A DNA stretch of 64,000 nt from Ruegeria sp. HKCCA6707 (GCF_013033515.1 NZ_WQEG01000003.1:372001-436000), one strand, 5' to 3'. Positions 1 through 8,063 are shown, numbered from the stretch's first letter. The notes: generated by a model not told the origin, from the sequence alone. Numbers and translations are program-made.

Positions 1-670
1 TGGTGGTGTCGATACCAACGACCCGACCATTGTCCGAGCGCACGCCGGTCACTTCGCATTGCTGGATGATATCCATCCCCATGGCCGAACAGGCGCGCGC
101 ATAGCCCCAGGCCACCGCGTCATGGCGCGCGGTGCCGCCGCGTTCCTGCCATAGCCCGCCCAAAACCGGATAGCGTGGACCATCGAGGTTGATGATCGGC
201 ACCAGTTCTTTCACGCGCTGGGGCCCGATCCATTCGGTCTTGACCCCTTGCAGCGCATTGGCATGCGCGGTGCGCTGATAGCCGCGAATTTCATGCTGGG
301 TCTGCGCCAACATGATCACCCCGCGCGGGCTGAACATGATGTTGTAATTCAGCTCCTGGCTCAGGTCCTCATAGAGGCTGCGCGCCCTTTCATAGAGCGC
401 CGCAGACGGGTCTTGCAGATAGTTCGACCGGATGATCGTCGTGTTGCGCCCGGTATTGCCACCGCCCAGCCAGCCCTTTTCGATCACGGCCACATTCTGG
501 ATGCCGTAGTTCCGACCCAGGTAATAGGCCGTCGCCAAACCATGCCCGCCAGCGCCCACGATAATTGCGTCATAGCGTTTCTTGGGCTGGGGCGAGCGCC
601 ATGCGCGTTCCCACCCTGTGTGATAGCGCAACGCTTCTCGGGCAACAGCAAAAGCTGAGTAGTGTTTCAT
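1..670 (-). CDS. soxB: Sarcosine oxidase beta subunit, partial
   Basis: This is the N-terminal part (about 223 codons) of a FAD-dependent oxidoreductase; the rest lies beyond the left edge. It starts MKHYSAFAVAREALRYHTGW and has the dinucleotide-binding stretch DAIIVGAGGHGLATAYYLGR near residue 35. GGNTGRNTTIIRSNY and RGGTARHDAVAWGYAR follow, as in sarcosine oxidase beta subunits. In the heterotetrameric enzyme this subunit oxidatively demethylates sarcosine. It is clearly paralogous to the complete soxB at 32966-34219. Differences include LWQERGG where the other copy has LYHPRGG. Whether soxD, A and G follow it cannot be seen. It is divergent from ccmI. Confidence 0.88.
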   Translation of the reverse strand, partial: MKHYSAFAVAREALRYHTGWERAWRSPQPKKRYDAIIVGAGGHGLATAYYLGRNYGIQNVAVIEKGWLGGGNTGRNTTIIRSNYLQDPSAALYERARSLYEDLSQELNYNIMFSPRGVIMLAQTQHEIRGYQRTAHANALQGVKTEWIGPQRVKELVPIINLDGPRYPVLGGLWQERGGTARHDAVAWGYARACSAMGMDIIQQCEVTGVRSDNGRVVGIDTT

Positions 671-845
671 GAGCGAATCCATCCGGTTCGGTGATTGGCG
701 CAGATATGCCGCGCGGCGACATTTTAGCCGTGCCATGCAGCGCCGCAATATCGCACTATTGCGACATGAGCGCGCTTCGCGGTCTTTTGCCTCTTTTTTC
801 GCAGCCCTCAGAGGTCTAAATCGAAGCATTGGGTCAGGAGGGACG

Positions 846-2069
846 ATGACGTTCTGGATTCTCATCTTTTTCATCGCGGCAGTCGTCAGCGGTTTTCTGG
901 GATTCGTGTTGTTGCGTGGGCGCAGCCAGGGCGAGCCCACAGCGGCCTATGACCTGCGCGTCTATCGCGAGCAATTGGCAAGCGTGGATCGTGATCTGGC
1001 CCGTGGAGTGATCGGTGACGAGGATGCCGAGCGTGTCCGGACCGAGATCTCGCGTCGGATTCTGGCCGCCGATGCCCAGATGAAAGGCGAGCATTCCGGC
1101 ACCGGCCCGTCGCGCGCTGTTACCGTCATCACGCTGGTTAGTGTTGGCGCCTTTCTGATCGCAGGCGCGATGCTGATGTATCGCCAGATGGGCGCGGTTG
1201 GCTTTCCTGACATGCCCCTGGCCGAGCGGATTGCTCTGGCGACCGAGTTCCACGCGAACCGCCCAAGCCAGACAGCCGCCGAAGCAGCAGCGCCACCAGC
1301 GCAGCCCAGCGCTTTGACGGAAGAGTACCAGACGCTTTTGACCCAGCTGCGCGATGCGGTCGGGCAAAGGCCGGATGATCTGCAGGGCCACATTTTGTTG
1401 GCCCAGCACGAAACCAATGTAGGCAATTTCAAAACTGGCTATGAGGCTCAGACCCGTGTGATCGAACTCTCCGGCGACGCGGCGAGTGCCCAAAACTATG
1501 CGGATCTGGCCGAGATGATGATCCTTGCGGCCGGCGGCTATGTCTCACCCGAGGCTGAGCAGGCCCTGGCCCAAGCGCTGGAACGCAACCCGGATCTGGG
1601 GCCTGCGCGCTATTACATGGGGCAGATGCTGGCACAGACCGGGCGCCCTGATCTGGCCTACCGCCTGTGGGTGGACATTGTGCGTACCTCCCCGGCAGAC
1701 GCACCTTGGGTTCAGGCCATACGTGCCCAACTGGATGAACTTGCCTTCCGGGCCGGTGTCTTCAACGCGCCGAACCTAAGCCCGTCTGCGCCAGGCCCGA
1801 CCCAGGCAGATGTCGACGCTGCCGCCGAAATGACCCCCGAAGAGCGGCAAGAAATGATCCGAGGGATGGTCAACAATTTGTCCGACCGGCTGGCAACCGA
1901 AGGTGGATCGCCGCAGGATTGGGCACGTCTGATCGCAGCTCTTGGCGTGTTGGGCGAAGCCGGGCGCGCAATCGCGATCCGGGACGAGGCCGAAACAGTC
2001 TTTGCCGATGACCCAGAAGCGCTGCGACTGATCGAAGAAGCCGCGCTGCGTGCAGGAATTGCCAAATGA
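846..2069 (+). CDS. ccmI: c-type cytochrome biogenesis protein CcmI
   Basis: A 407-residue protein. CcmI is the membrane chaperone that holds apocytochrome c for haem ligation in System I maturation. Two membrane helices are visible: the N-terminal MTFWILIFFIAAVVSGFLGF and one near residue 105-125. The arginine-rich cytoplasmic loop between them (YREQLASVDRDLARGVI) is typical. The C-terminal half is TPR-like (ALERNPDLGPARYYMGQML). The start at 846 is chosen because GGAGG sits just upstream at 838-842 and it gives a proper first helix; the frame is open further upstream but without such support. Its stop overlaps ruvX by ATGA, suggesting translational coupling. Confidence 0.9.
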   Translation: MTFWILIFFIAAVVSGFLGFVLLRGRSQGEPTAAYDLRVYREQLASVDRDLARGVIGDEDAERVRTEISRRILAADAQMKGEHSGTGPSRAVTVITLVSVGAFLIAGAMLMYRQMGAVGFPDMPLAERIALATEFHANRPSQTAAEAAAPPAQPSALTEEYQTLLTQLRDAVGQRPDDLQGHILLAQHETNVGNFKTGYEAQTRVIELSGDAASAQNYADLAEMMILAAGGYVSPEAEQALAQALERNPDLGPARYYMGQMLAQTGRPDLAYRLWVDIVRTSPADAPWVQAIRAQLDELAFRAGVFNAPNLSPSAPGPTQADVDAAAEMTPEERQEMIRGMVNNLSDRLATEGGSPQDWARLIAALGVLGEAGRAIAIRDEAETVFADDPEALRLIEEAALRAGIAK

Positions 2070-2530
2070 TCCATGACGTCTTCGAAGATTTCGTCGGATC
2101 TCTGGCCCCGATGACAGCCCTGATGGGGCTCGATCTTGGCGAAAAGACCATCGGGGTTTCGGTGTCCGACCGGATGCGCACGGTCGCCAGCCCTCTGGAG
2201 ACGGTGAGGCGCAAGAAATTCACGCTGGACTCGGCCCGTTTGCTTGAAATCATCGCGGATCGCGAGATCGGAGGCATAATTCTTGGTCTGCCGCGCAATA
2301 TGGACGGATCCGAGGGCCCGCGCTGCCAATCGACCCGCGCTTTTGCACGAAACCTTTCGCGTTTGACCGAAATACCGATCGGGTTCTGGGACGAACGGCT
2401 GAGCACGGTTGCGGCAGAAAAAGCACTGCTCGAGGCGGATACGACACGAAAACGTCGCGGAGAGGTTATTGATCACGTGGCGGCAGGCTATATTCTGCAA
2501 GGCGCGCTGGATCGGCTGCGCTTTCTTTGA
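2066..2530 (+). CDS. ruvX: RuvX/YqgF family Holliday-junction resolvase-like nuclease
   Basis: A 154-residue RNase H-fold protein. The first strand and catalytic Asp are in LMGLDLGEKTIGVSVSD (about residues 19-35). IILGLPRNMDGSEGPRC carries the second conserved segment, and FWDERLSTVAAEKAL the conserved Asp-Glu-Arg motif. The family is annotated as a putative pre-16S rRNA 5'-end nuclease or Holliday-junction resolvase; which role applies here is not shown by sequence. It overlaps ccmI (ATGA) and the next gene (TGATG), so the three genes read as one operon. Confidence 0.92.
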   Translation: MIHDVFEDFVGSLAPMTALMGLDLGEKTIGVSVSDRMRTVASPLETVRRKKFTLDSARLLEIIADREIGGIILGLPRNMDGSEGPRCQSTRAFARNLSRLTEIPIGFWDERLSTVAAEKALLEADTTRKRRGEVIDHVAAGYILQGALDRLRFL

Positions 2531-2781
2531 TGGATCGGAACACAGATATGACAAAGATGGTTTGGAAACGGAACGAGGTCGAAAGCCCTTGCATCCAGAT
2601 CTGCGTCGTTCATCCGACCGAGCGTATTTGCACCGGCTGTTACCGCACCATCGATGAGATCACCCGCTGGTCCAAAATGGACAGTTCGGAACGGTCAAAG
2701 ATCATGCAGGACCTGCCTGACCGAAAGCCGCGTCTGGCAAAACGCCGTGGCGGGCGTGCCGCTCGACTGAATCGCGACTAG
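2530..2781 (+). CDS. DUF1289 domain protein
   Basis: An 83-residue small protein with the DUF1289 pattern ESPCIQICVVHPTERICTGCYRT: four cysteines in a CxxxC...CxxC layout, suggesting metal or Fe-S binding, followed by the conserved EITRW. The ATG at 2530 overlaps the ruvX stop by one base; a TTG one codon earlier is also possible. The C-terminus is very basic (RLAKRRGGRAARLNRD). The function of the family is unknown. Its last four bases overlap the convergent gene 2778-3131. Confidence 0.85.
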   Translation: MDRNTDMTKMVWKRNEVESPCIQICVVHPTERICTGCYRTIDEITRWSKMDSSERSKIMQDLPDRKPRLAKRRGGRAARLNRD

Positions 2782-3131
2782 TCTTCGTTCAGGCTGCACA
2801 CCCGAATGCGCCACGTTCCATCGGCTTGACGGTCAAGGATATTGACCGAAACGCCCCGTTCGTCACTGTCACTTTCGGAGTATTGCGCAACACACCAGGC
2901 GGTGTTTCCAGATTGGTGCGCATCCAAAATCGACATCTCTTTGGTCTCGCCCCCTCCGGCAAGCCAGTCCGCATGCAAGGCTTGGATTGCACCCTGCCCC
3001 TTGGCATGACCGAACGGAGAAAAAAGCTGCCCGTCTGGTGTAAAACAAGCTGCGCAGCCTTTGGCGTCCAACCGTCGGTAGGCCGCAACATAGGCTTCAA
3101 ACACGGCTTCAAGCTCTTGGCGGATCGACAT
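2778..3131 (-). CDS. SnoaL/NTF2-like (DUF4440-type) protein
   Basis: A 117-residue single-domain protein with the cone-shaped NTF2/SnoaL pattern. It has the N-terminal helices (LEAVFEAYVAAYRRLDAKG), the CFTPDGQLFSPFG strand turn, and a C-terminal sheet ending in GTWRIRVCSLNED. Members of this superfamily are small-molecule isomerases, hydratases or binding proteins, and no substrate can be assigned. It is followed on the same strand, 12 bases upstream, by the STAS-like gene 3144-3872, so the two may be co-transcribed. Confidence 0.75.
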   Translation of the reverse strand: MSIRQELEAVFEAYVAAYRRLDAKGCAACFTPDGQLFSPFGHAKGQGAIQALHADWLAGGGETKEMSILDAHQSGNTAWCVAQYSESDSDERGVSVNILDRQADGTWRIRVCSLNED

Positions 3132-3143
3132 CTTTCCGACCCC

Positions 3144-3872
3144 TTATCCTGATGCCAGCCAAGACTTCGCATTCTCATACTCGTCTGACGGGAAATACTG
3201 CGTGCGCGTTCCCAAGACATGGCTTGCCATCCGCTGCGCCATTTTCTGCCAGGCCTTGTCCCCGACGATGGCAGCGCGATCCAGCATCCCGATGTGACCC
3301 GCAGCCAAGCGGAAATGCGATGCCATGGCCGTCAGCCCCTGCCAACCGTCAAATTCGCGCAGGTCGATCAACAGCCGGAACCCTTCGCGCTCGTGCAGCA
3401 GGGCATCCAGGTCCGTCTGCGCCTGCGCGTATTCGGCTGAGTCGACCTTCCCCATCAGGCTGACCTGAACGCAAGGCCCACCCAAATCCGTTACATGGAT
3501 CGCACCAAGGGATTCGCGGATCCATCTACGGGCCTCTTCCAGCTCTTCTAAACTAAAGATATGTACCGGGCATGGCAGGATTGGCGCCGCAAGGCGCACA
3601 CTGGTCTGCACCCAACCCTGGTCGGCCACAACAGCCAGACGGTCAAACCCGCGCCAGTGACTGAGGCCAAGCTTTGTATCCGACCACGCGGCGCCCAGAT
3701 CATACCCTTTGAATTCCGGCGTCACGATCACCAGCAGACGCACAGCATCGTTGTCTGCAAGCGCCGTCTCGATCGCTGGAACCAGTTTTGAGGAATAGTC
3801 CGCGCTGGTCACCTCTCCTGACAGCTCCGCTTCGATGATCGAGCCGTCGGAATTCACCTGAATAGAAATCAT
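3144..3872 (-). CDS. Tandem SpoIIAA-like (STAS-superfamily) protein
   Basis: A 242-residue cytoplasmic protein with two SpoIIAA-like domains. Domain 1 (about 1-120) has GEVTSADYSSKLVPAIE, FKGYDLGAAWSDTKLGLSHW and FDRLAVVADQGWV. Domain 2 (about 125-242) repeats the order: GKVDSAEYAQAQTDLDALL, FDGWQGLTAMASHFRL, DRAAIVGDKAW. Single-domain relatives are widespread and of uncertain function; lipid or protein binding is suspected for the fold. The start is taken at 3872, where GGGAGG lies 8 bases upstream; an upstream in-frame start would lack this site. No serine phosphorylation motif typical of true SpoIIAA is evident. Confidence 0.78.
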   Translation of the reverse strand: MISIQVNSDGSIIEAELSGEVTSADYSSKLVPAIETALADNDAVRLLVIVTPEFKGYDLGAAWSDTKLGLSHWRGFDRLAVVADQGWVQTSVRLAAPILPCPVHIFSLEELEEARRWIRESLGAIHVTDLGGPCVQVSLMGKVDSAEYAQAQTDLDALLHEREGFRLLIDLREFDGWQGLTAMASHFRLAAGHIGMLDRAAIVGDKAWQKMAQRMASHVLGTRTQYFPSDEYENAKSWLASG

Positions 3873-3906
3873 TTCAACAACCTCCCAAACCAACAATGGC
3901 AAGAGG

Positions 3907-4689
3907 TTACGGGGATTCGGTCCACTCGGCTACACCGCCAGCGCATTCGGGTCGGAAATAGGCGATCATTCTTCCATCGGGCCCGGCTGTCGCCGTCTCA
4001 CCCCAGGGTGCAACCCCGTGAAGGCAATGGCGGTGCAAAATGTATGCCTCACCCGGCCCAGCAGGCAGTTCTATACGCGGACAGCTGTCAAACACCTTGC
4101 GCCGTGCCGCCTGATAGATGTCAGTGATGTCCTCAAGGTGCATCCTGTCACGCGGCTTGCCTTCCAGCGCCTGGGCAAAAGCCGCGCCCATGACTTTATG
4201 ACTGCCTTCCCACACAACCATAGGGGCGGCGTCAGCGCTGGCTTCGGTCAGCGGGATACCCAGTATCCAGGCATGCGGCTCTTCCACCCGGCGGCGACGA
4301 TCCGGCCCTGTGGGGCGCAACCCGTCCACATGGGCCGCGTCGCGGTTGCGACGATAACGTGCAGCCGCCGCGCTCTCACCCGCGCGGGGACGTGGATACC
4401 CCGGATAGATCACCGAAACCTGCCCTTTGTGCAGCGGAAGTGTTCCGTATCTTTCGGCAACGAATGTCATCGCCTGCCCGGCCAGAGGCCCTGACTGTCC
4501 CACTCGGCCCTGCAAGTCATTGTCGAGCGCATCGACGCCGATGAACCACGTGCCTTCGCATTCCAGCCAGCGCGCATGGGTCGGGTCAGTGACTGCGGTG
4601 CGTGCGGCGGGCAAAGCGTGCCGGATCCAGTTCAGCAGAACCGAATCTTTTGGGAACCGGATCCAGCCCGTATCGTCAAAGCCGATCAA
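3907..4689 (-). CDS. Phytanoyl-CoA dioxygenase-like protein
   Basis: About 260 residues. An AAHVDGLRP motif (the HxD metal pair), a distal HRHCLHGVAPWG histidine and GRMIAYFRPE (2-oxoglutarate-binding arginine) match the double-stranded beta-helix of phytanoyl-CoA dioxygenase-type Fe(II)/2OG enzymes. The substrate is unknown. The proposed start is a TTG at 4689 that overlaps the stop of the TauE gene as TTGA; starting further upstream would put over 100 bases of antisense-free overlap inside that gene and add no conserved sequence. The start is therefore uncertain. It is probably coupled to the upstream permease gene. Confidence 0.62.
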   Translation of the reverse strand: MIGFDDTGWIRFPKDSVLLNWIRHALPAARTAVTDPTHARWLECEGTWFIGVDALDNDLQGRVGQSGPLAGQAMTFVAERYGTLPLHKGQVSVIYPGYPRPRAGESAAAARYRRNRDAAHVDGLRPTGPDRRRRVEEPHAWILGIPLTEASADAAPMVVWEGSHKVMGAAFAQALEGKPRDRMHLEDITDIYQAARRKVFDSCPRIELPAGPGEAYILHRHCLHGVAPWGETATAGPDGRMIAYFRPECAGGVAEWTESP

Positions 4690-5513
4690 AAGCCCAGCGC
4701 TTTGCGCAGCATGTTCAGAGCCACAAGCGTCAGGAACACGGCAAACACGCGCTTGAGCGGCTTTGGATCCATCGCATGCGCCAGCTTGACCCCCCAAGGT
4801 GCCGTCACGGTGGTCATGGCTATGACGATGACAAACGCGACGAGGTTCACCGCTCCGATGGTCAGAGGCGGGCGGTGTTCCGGCGCAATCGGCACGAACA
4901 AAAAGCCCAGCACCGAAGGCACCGAGATGATTACGCCAAACCCGGCAGCGGTGGCCACGGCGCGGTGGATCGGTGTGTTGTAAAGGCTCATCAGCGGCAC
5001 ACCAAAGCTGCCACCTCCGATCCCCATGAGCACCGACAGAAACCCCATGACCGGTGACAGGATCGCGCGGCGCACCCCCTTGGGCATCGCATCACCCAAA
5101 CGCCATTCCGACCGACCCAGCCCCAGATAGAGGCCAATCACCACACCCAGAATACCGAACAGGGCCTGCAGCCATTCGGTCCGCAGCGCCGACGCCACCA
5201 GAACACCAACCATCGCGCCAATTGCGATGCCGGGGCCCCAACCGCGCAGGATCTCCCAATCTACCGCGCCTTTCTTGTTGTGGCTGAGAACCGAGCGCAC
5301 CGAGGTCACGATGATGGTCGCCAGCGACGTGGCCAGGCACAGTTGCATCAACTGCGGGCCGCCATATCCAAGCGTCTGAAAGGCATAGAAAAACGCAGGC
5401 ACCAGCACGATACCGCCGCCCACGCCCAGCAATCCCGCCAGCACTCCGGCCAATGCGCCGATCACCAGCAAAAGGCCCAGCATCTGGGCCAGCAACATCG
5501 TTTCGGGCATCAT
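4686..5513 (-). CDS. TauE/SafE-family anion permease
   Basis: A 275-residue inner-membrane protein with about eight hydrophobic segments. Two glycine-rich half-motifs mark the family's two repeats: GLLGVGGGIVLVPAFFYAF near the N-terminus and MGIGGGSFGVPLMSLYN in the middle. TauE/SafE proteins export or import small organic or sulfur oxyanions such as sulfite and sulfoacetate; the substrate cannot be read here. The start at 5513 is chosen because GGGGGA sits just upstream (two ATGs in tandem). It lies 27 bases after dusA on the same strand and is coupled to the dioxygenase-like gene. Confidence 0.83.
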   Translation of the reverse strand: MMPETMLLAQMLGLLLVIGALAGVLAGLLGVGGGIVLVPAFFYAFQTLGYGGPQLMQLCLATSLATIIVTSVRSVLSHNKKGAVDWEILRGWGPGIAIGAMVGVLVASALRTEWLQALFGILGVVIGLYLGLGRSEWRLGDAMPKGVRRAILSPVMGFLSVLMGIGGGSFGVPLMSLYNTPIHRAVATAAGFGVIISVPSVLGFLFVPIAPEHRPPLTIGAVNLVAFVIVIAMTTVTAPWGVKLAHAMDPKPLKRVFAVFLTLVALNMLRKALGF

Positions 5514-5540
5514 TCCCCCATCCACGGCACCGGGGCCGTC

Positions 5541-6557
5541 TTACACCGCCTGTTCCACTTGCGTCTGCGTCACGCGGGCCAGCGCGTCAAGCATCACCTC
5601 GGGGCCAGCCTTGTCCTGCACCGCGCCCTCTGACAGCGTACGCCGCCATCCCCGCGCACCAGGACGTCCGGCAAACAGCCCCAGCATATGCCGGGTGATC
5701 TGGTGCAACCGTCCACCGCTGGCAAGGTGACGTTCGACATAAGGCACCATCTTATGGACAACCGCCACCGGATCGGCGACCTCGCCCGCACCAAAGATCT
5801 GCGGATCGGCACTGGCCAGAATATCCGCAGGCTGGTGATAGGCCGCCCGCCCGATCATCACCCCATCCAGCCCCGCCTCAAGATGGGTCTTGGCCTGCGC
5901 AATTGAAGTGATCCCGCCGTTGATCGAGATATGCAGGTCTGGAAACTCCGCTTTCATCCGGTGGACAAGATCATAGTCCAAAGGTGGGATATCCCGGTTT
6001 TCCTTGGGGCTGAGCCCCTGCAACCAAGCCTTGCGCGCATGGATCGTCACGCGCTGACACCCGGCCGCGCGGATCCGGTCCAGAAATTCAGGCAAGACGG
6101 TCTCGGGATCCTGATCATCCACCCCAATACGGCACTTAACGGTGATATCGACATCCACCGCCTCTCGCATCGCGGCCACGCACTCTGCCACCCGCGCGGG
6201 GTCTTTCATCAAAACAGCCCCGAACGTCCCCGACTGCACCCGATCCGACGGGCATCCGCAATTGAGGTTGATCTCATCATAGCCAGCCTCGGCACCCAAC
6301 ACTGCCGCCTGCGCCAGTTCCTGCGGATCCGAGCCCCCCAGTTGCAACGCCACAGGATGTTCTTCAGGACTATAGTCCAACAAATGCAACGCCCCACCGC
6401 GCACCAACGCAGGTGCCGTGACCATCTCTGTATAGAGCAGCGTCCGAGCGCTAAGCAGGCGGTGGAAGTACCGGCAATGACGGTCGGTCCAATCCATCAT
6501 TGGCGCCACGCTTAGTCGGGCCGCAGATTGGAGGTCAGGTTGAGCTTTTACCGACAT
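5541..6557 (-). CDS. dusA: tRNA-dihydrouridine synthase A
   Basis: A 338-residue flavoenzyme that reduces uridines in the tRNA D-loop. Conserved elements in order: SVAPMMDWTDRHCRYFHRLL with TEMV; QLGGSDP; the catalytic-cysteine segment INLNCGCPSDRVQSGTFGA; the FMN-binding KCRIGVDD; TIHARKAWLQGLSPKENR; SINGGI; and GVMIGRAAYHQP. SPKENR and HITRHMLGLF-type features assign it to the DusA subgroup rather than DusB. Length is normal for DusA. It lies about 90 bases downstream of tRNA-His on the same strand. Confidence 0.95.
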   Translation of the reverse strand: MSVKAQPDLQSAARLSVAPMMDWTDRHCRYFHRLLSARTLLYTEMVTAPALVRGGALHLLDYSPEEHPVALQLGGSDPQELAQAAVLGAEAGYDEINLNCGCPSDRVQSGTFGAVLMKDPARVAECVAAMREAVDVDITVKCRIGVDDQDPETVLPEFLDRIRAAGCQRVTIHARKAWLQGLSPKENRDIPPLDYDLVHRMKAEFPDLHISINGGITSIAQAKTHLEAGLDGVMIGRAAYHQPADILASADPQIFGAGEVADPVAVVHKMVPYVERHLASGGRLHQITRHMLGLFAGRPGARGWRRTLSEGAVQDKAGPEVMLDALARVTQTQVEQAV

Positions 6558-6649
6558 AAAGCCTCTTGCCTTTGACAGAATTTACCATCTCCGACGCCCT
6601 ATAGTGCCCGGAAACAGCTTACTAACTGGAAACGATCAAGCTGGGAAGA

Positions 6650-6726
6650 TGGTACCGCCTCCCTGGCTTGAACAGGGGACCTCTGGATCCACAATCCAGC
6701 GCTCTAACCAACTGAGCTAAGGCGGC
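6650..6726 (-). tRNA. tRNA-His (GTG)
   Basis: A 77-base cloverleaf with encoded CCA. The acceptor stem is GCCGCCT/AGGCGGT, the D stem GCTC/GAGC, the anticodon stem CTGGA/TCCAG with loop TTGTGGA (anticodon GTG), and the T stem CCCTG/CAGGG with TTCAAGC. The discriminator is A73 and the base before G1 is T, so the usual G-1:C73 pair of tRNA-His cannot form. Confidence 0.96.
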
Positions 6727-6773
6727 ACTTGTGGAGGGCGATGTAGCGAAGGCGTGCGGGGAATGCAAGGGGA

Positions 6774-7256
6774 TTAAAGCTGAATCCTCCAGCTTTGTTC
6801 GACCAGATCGACACCGAAGGAATGGACTGGTTTGCTGTCCAAAAGCTGCCAACCAAAGGAGCGATAGAGCGCGCAGGCGGCGCGGTGGCTTTCGTGGGTC
6901 CACAGAACCATTTCGCGGTAACCTGCGGTGCGCGCGAAATCCATACAGGTGCGCAGCAGACGTTTCCCGGCGCCCTGCCCGCGCGCTTCGGGCACCAACA
7001 GAAACAGGCGCAGCTTGGCAGTCTGATCATCTTGCGAGACGCAAAAGATGCTGCCTAGTCGTGTTCCGCCCCGCTCCGCGATCCAGCCCTGTTCGCGTTC
7101 GGGGTCGTGATCGGCGATGAAATCGTCCAGAATACGCGCGACCAACTGCCCGAAACTGTCGTCAAACCCTTCGTCGCGGGCATAAAGCGTGGCGTGGCGT
7201 TCCACCAGCCAAGGCGCATCATCGGCGCGAAACGGTCTGAGCTGAACATCCGACAT
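6774..7256 (-). CDS. GNAT-family N-acetyltransferase
   Basis: A 160-residue GNAT domain: the N-terminal strand VQLRPFRADDAPWLVERHATLY, central strands with GSIFCVSQDDQTAKLRLFLL, the acetyl-CoA pyrophosphate loop VPEARGQGAGKRLLRTC (RGQGAGK), and the C-terminal HRAACALYRSFGWQLL. The acceptor is unknown. The ATG at 7256 is chosen because the pattern begins immediately after it; a longer reading frame upstream is the shadow of the divergent small gene at 7335-7523. Confidence 0.85.
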   Translation of the reverse strand: MSDVQLRPFRADDAPWLVERHATLYARDEGFDDSFGQLVARILDDFIADHDPEREQGWIAERGGTRLGSIFCVSQDDQTAKLRLFLLVPEARGQGAGKRLLRTCMDFARTAGYREMVLWTHESHRAACALYRSFGWQLLDSKPVHSFGVDLVEQSWRIQL

Positions 7257-7334
7257 GCGGTCTTTGTCGGCATCCTTCGCTTGATTTTCAACCCTCTGCG
7301 CGATAGCACACAATCTCAGTCCCCGGAGGCACCC

Positions 7335-7523
7335 ATGGGTATCAACACCGAACGCGATATCGAAGCGAACCTGCAAATCGGCCCGACCGATCAAGGTATG
7401 GTGCGCCTGTTCATTGAAGGCGCAGGCATCGAGATTCCGATGGATTTCGACCCGGAAGAAGCCGAAGAGATCGCCGAGGAGATCCGCGCAGCCGCCCAAG
7501 CCGCGCGTGCGGTCAAAGGCTAA
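7335..7523 (+). CDS. Small acidic conserved protein (DUF6324-like)
   Basis: A 62-residue acidic protein starting MGINTERDIEANLQIGPTDQ and ending with the repetitive acidic/alanine helix DPEEAEEIAEEIRAAAQAAR. The start is fixed by GGAGG at 7325-7329, six bases upstream. I recall a Rhodobacterales family with this exact layout (DUF6324), but the number is from memory. No catalytic motif is visible; it is probably cytosolic. It is divergent from the GNAT gene and ends overlapping mmcB by four bases. Confidence 0.75.
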   Translation: MGINTERDIEANLQIGPTDQGMVRLFIEGAGIEIPMDFDPEEAEEIAEEIRAAAQAARAVKG

Positions 7524-7951
7524 ATTCGCGGGTCGCGCAAGGTTTGCAGGCGGCGGGCTGCGTCGACAGCGAACTTCTGGATCATCTTCTTGCGCCGCGC
7601 TGGCGCCAGTTTGGTCTCCGGCCCGGTCCGAATGATCTCGGCATCATAGGCATCGGCGATGATCAGGCCGGTCTCATCCGGTAATAGTTCAACCGGGAAC
7701 TCGGTATCGACCGCCCAGAAGAATCGGTCGCACCATTCCAGATAGCCCTGCCATTTCGCATCCGACTGATAATCGGCGCGGCTGGATTTGCACTCGACCA
7801 CCCAAAGCTCGCCTTTTGGGCCCAACCCCATGACATCCACGCGCAGCCCGCGCGCAGGCACAAATTCCTCAACAGATACAAAGCCATGCGTCAGCAAGTG
7901 GCGCGAAACGCCGCGGGCCAGTTTTTGTCCGGGTTGCAGATCCAGGGTCAT
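7520..7951 (-). CDS. mmcB: MmcB-family DNA repair protein
   Basis: A 143-residue protein with a PD-(D/E)xK-nuclease-like core: RVDVMGLGPKGELWVVECKS, where the ECK of the last strand and the upstream Asp match the fold. SRADYQSDAKWQGYLEWCD and DRFFWAVDTEFP follow. MmcB was described in Caulobacter as a mitomycin-damage protein; the role here is by family. The ATG at 7951 lacks a strong ribosome site, and an in-frame start at 7993 cannot be excluded. Its promoter side faces the arsR operator region. Confidence 0.82.
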   Translation of the reverse strand: MTLDLQPGQKLARGVSRHLLTHGFVSVEEFVPARGLRVDVMGLGPKGELWVVECKSSRADYQSDAKWQGYLEWCDRFFWAVDTEFPVELLPDETGLIIADAYDAEIIRTGPETKLAPARRKKMIQKFAVDAARRLQTLRDPRI

Positions 7952-8000
7952 GTGGTGAATGTGAACAATTCGTGAACAAAAATCAAGCCGCACATCAGGG

Positions 8001-8049
8001 TTGACATGATACCATTTGGTATCCCATTAATACGATACCAAATGGTATC
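8001..8049 (+). promoter_or_regulatory. arsR promoter with two palindromic operators
   Basis: TTGACA at 8001-8006 is a consensus -35. Just downstream are two copies of a 16-bp palindrome: arms GATACCA/TGGTATC at 8008-8023 (centre TT) and 8034-8049 (centre AA), 26 bp apart. A -10-like CATTAA/TTAATA lies between them. The second site ends 14 bases before the arsR start. This layout suits autorepression by an ArsR dimer and could also affect the divergent mmcB. Confidence 0.8.
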
Positions 8050-8063
8050 ACAATGGAGTTGCC

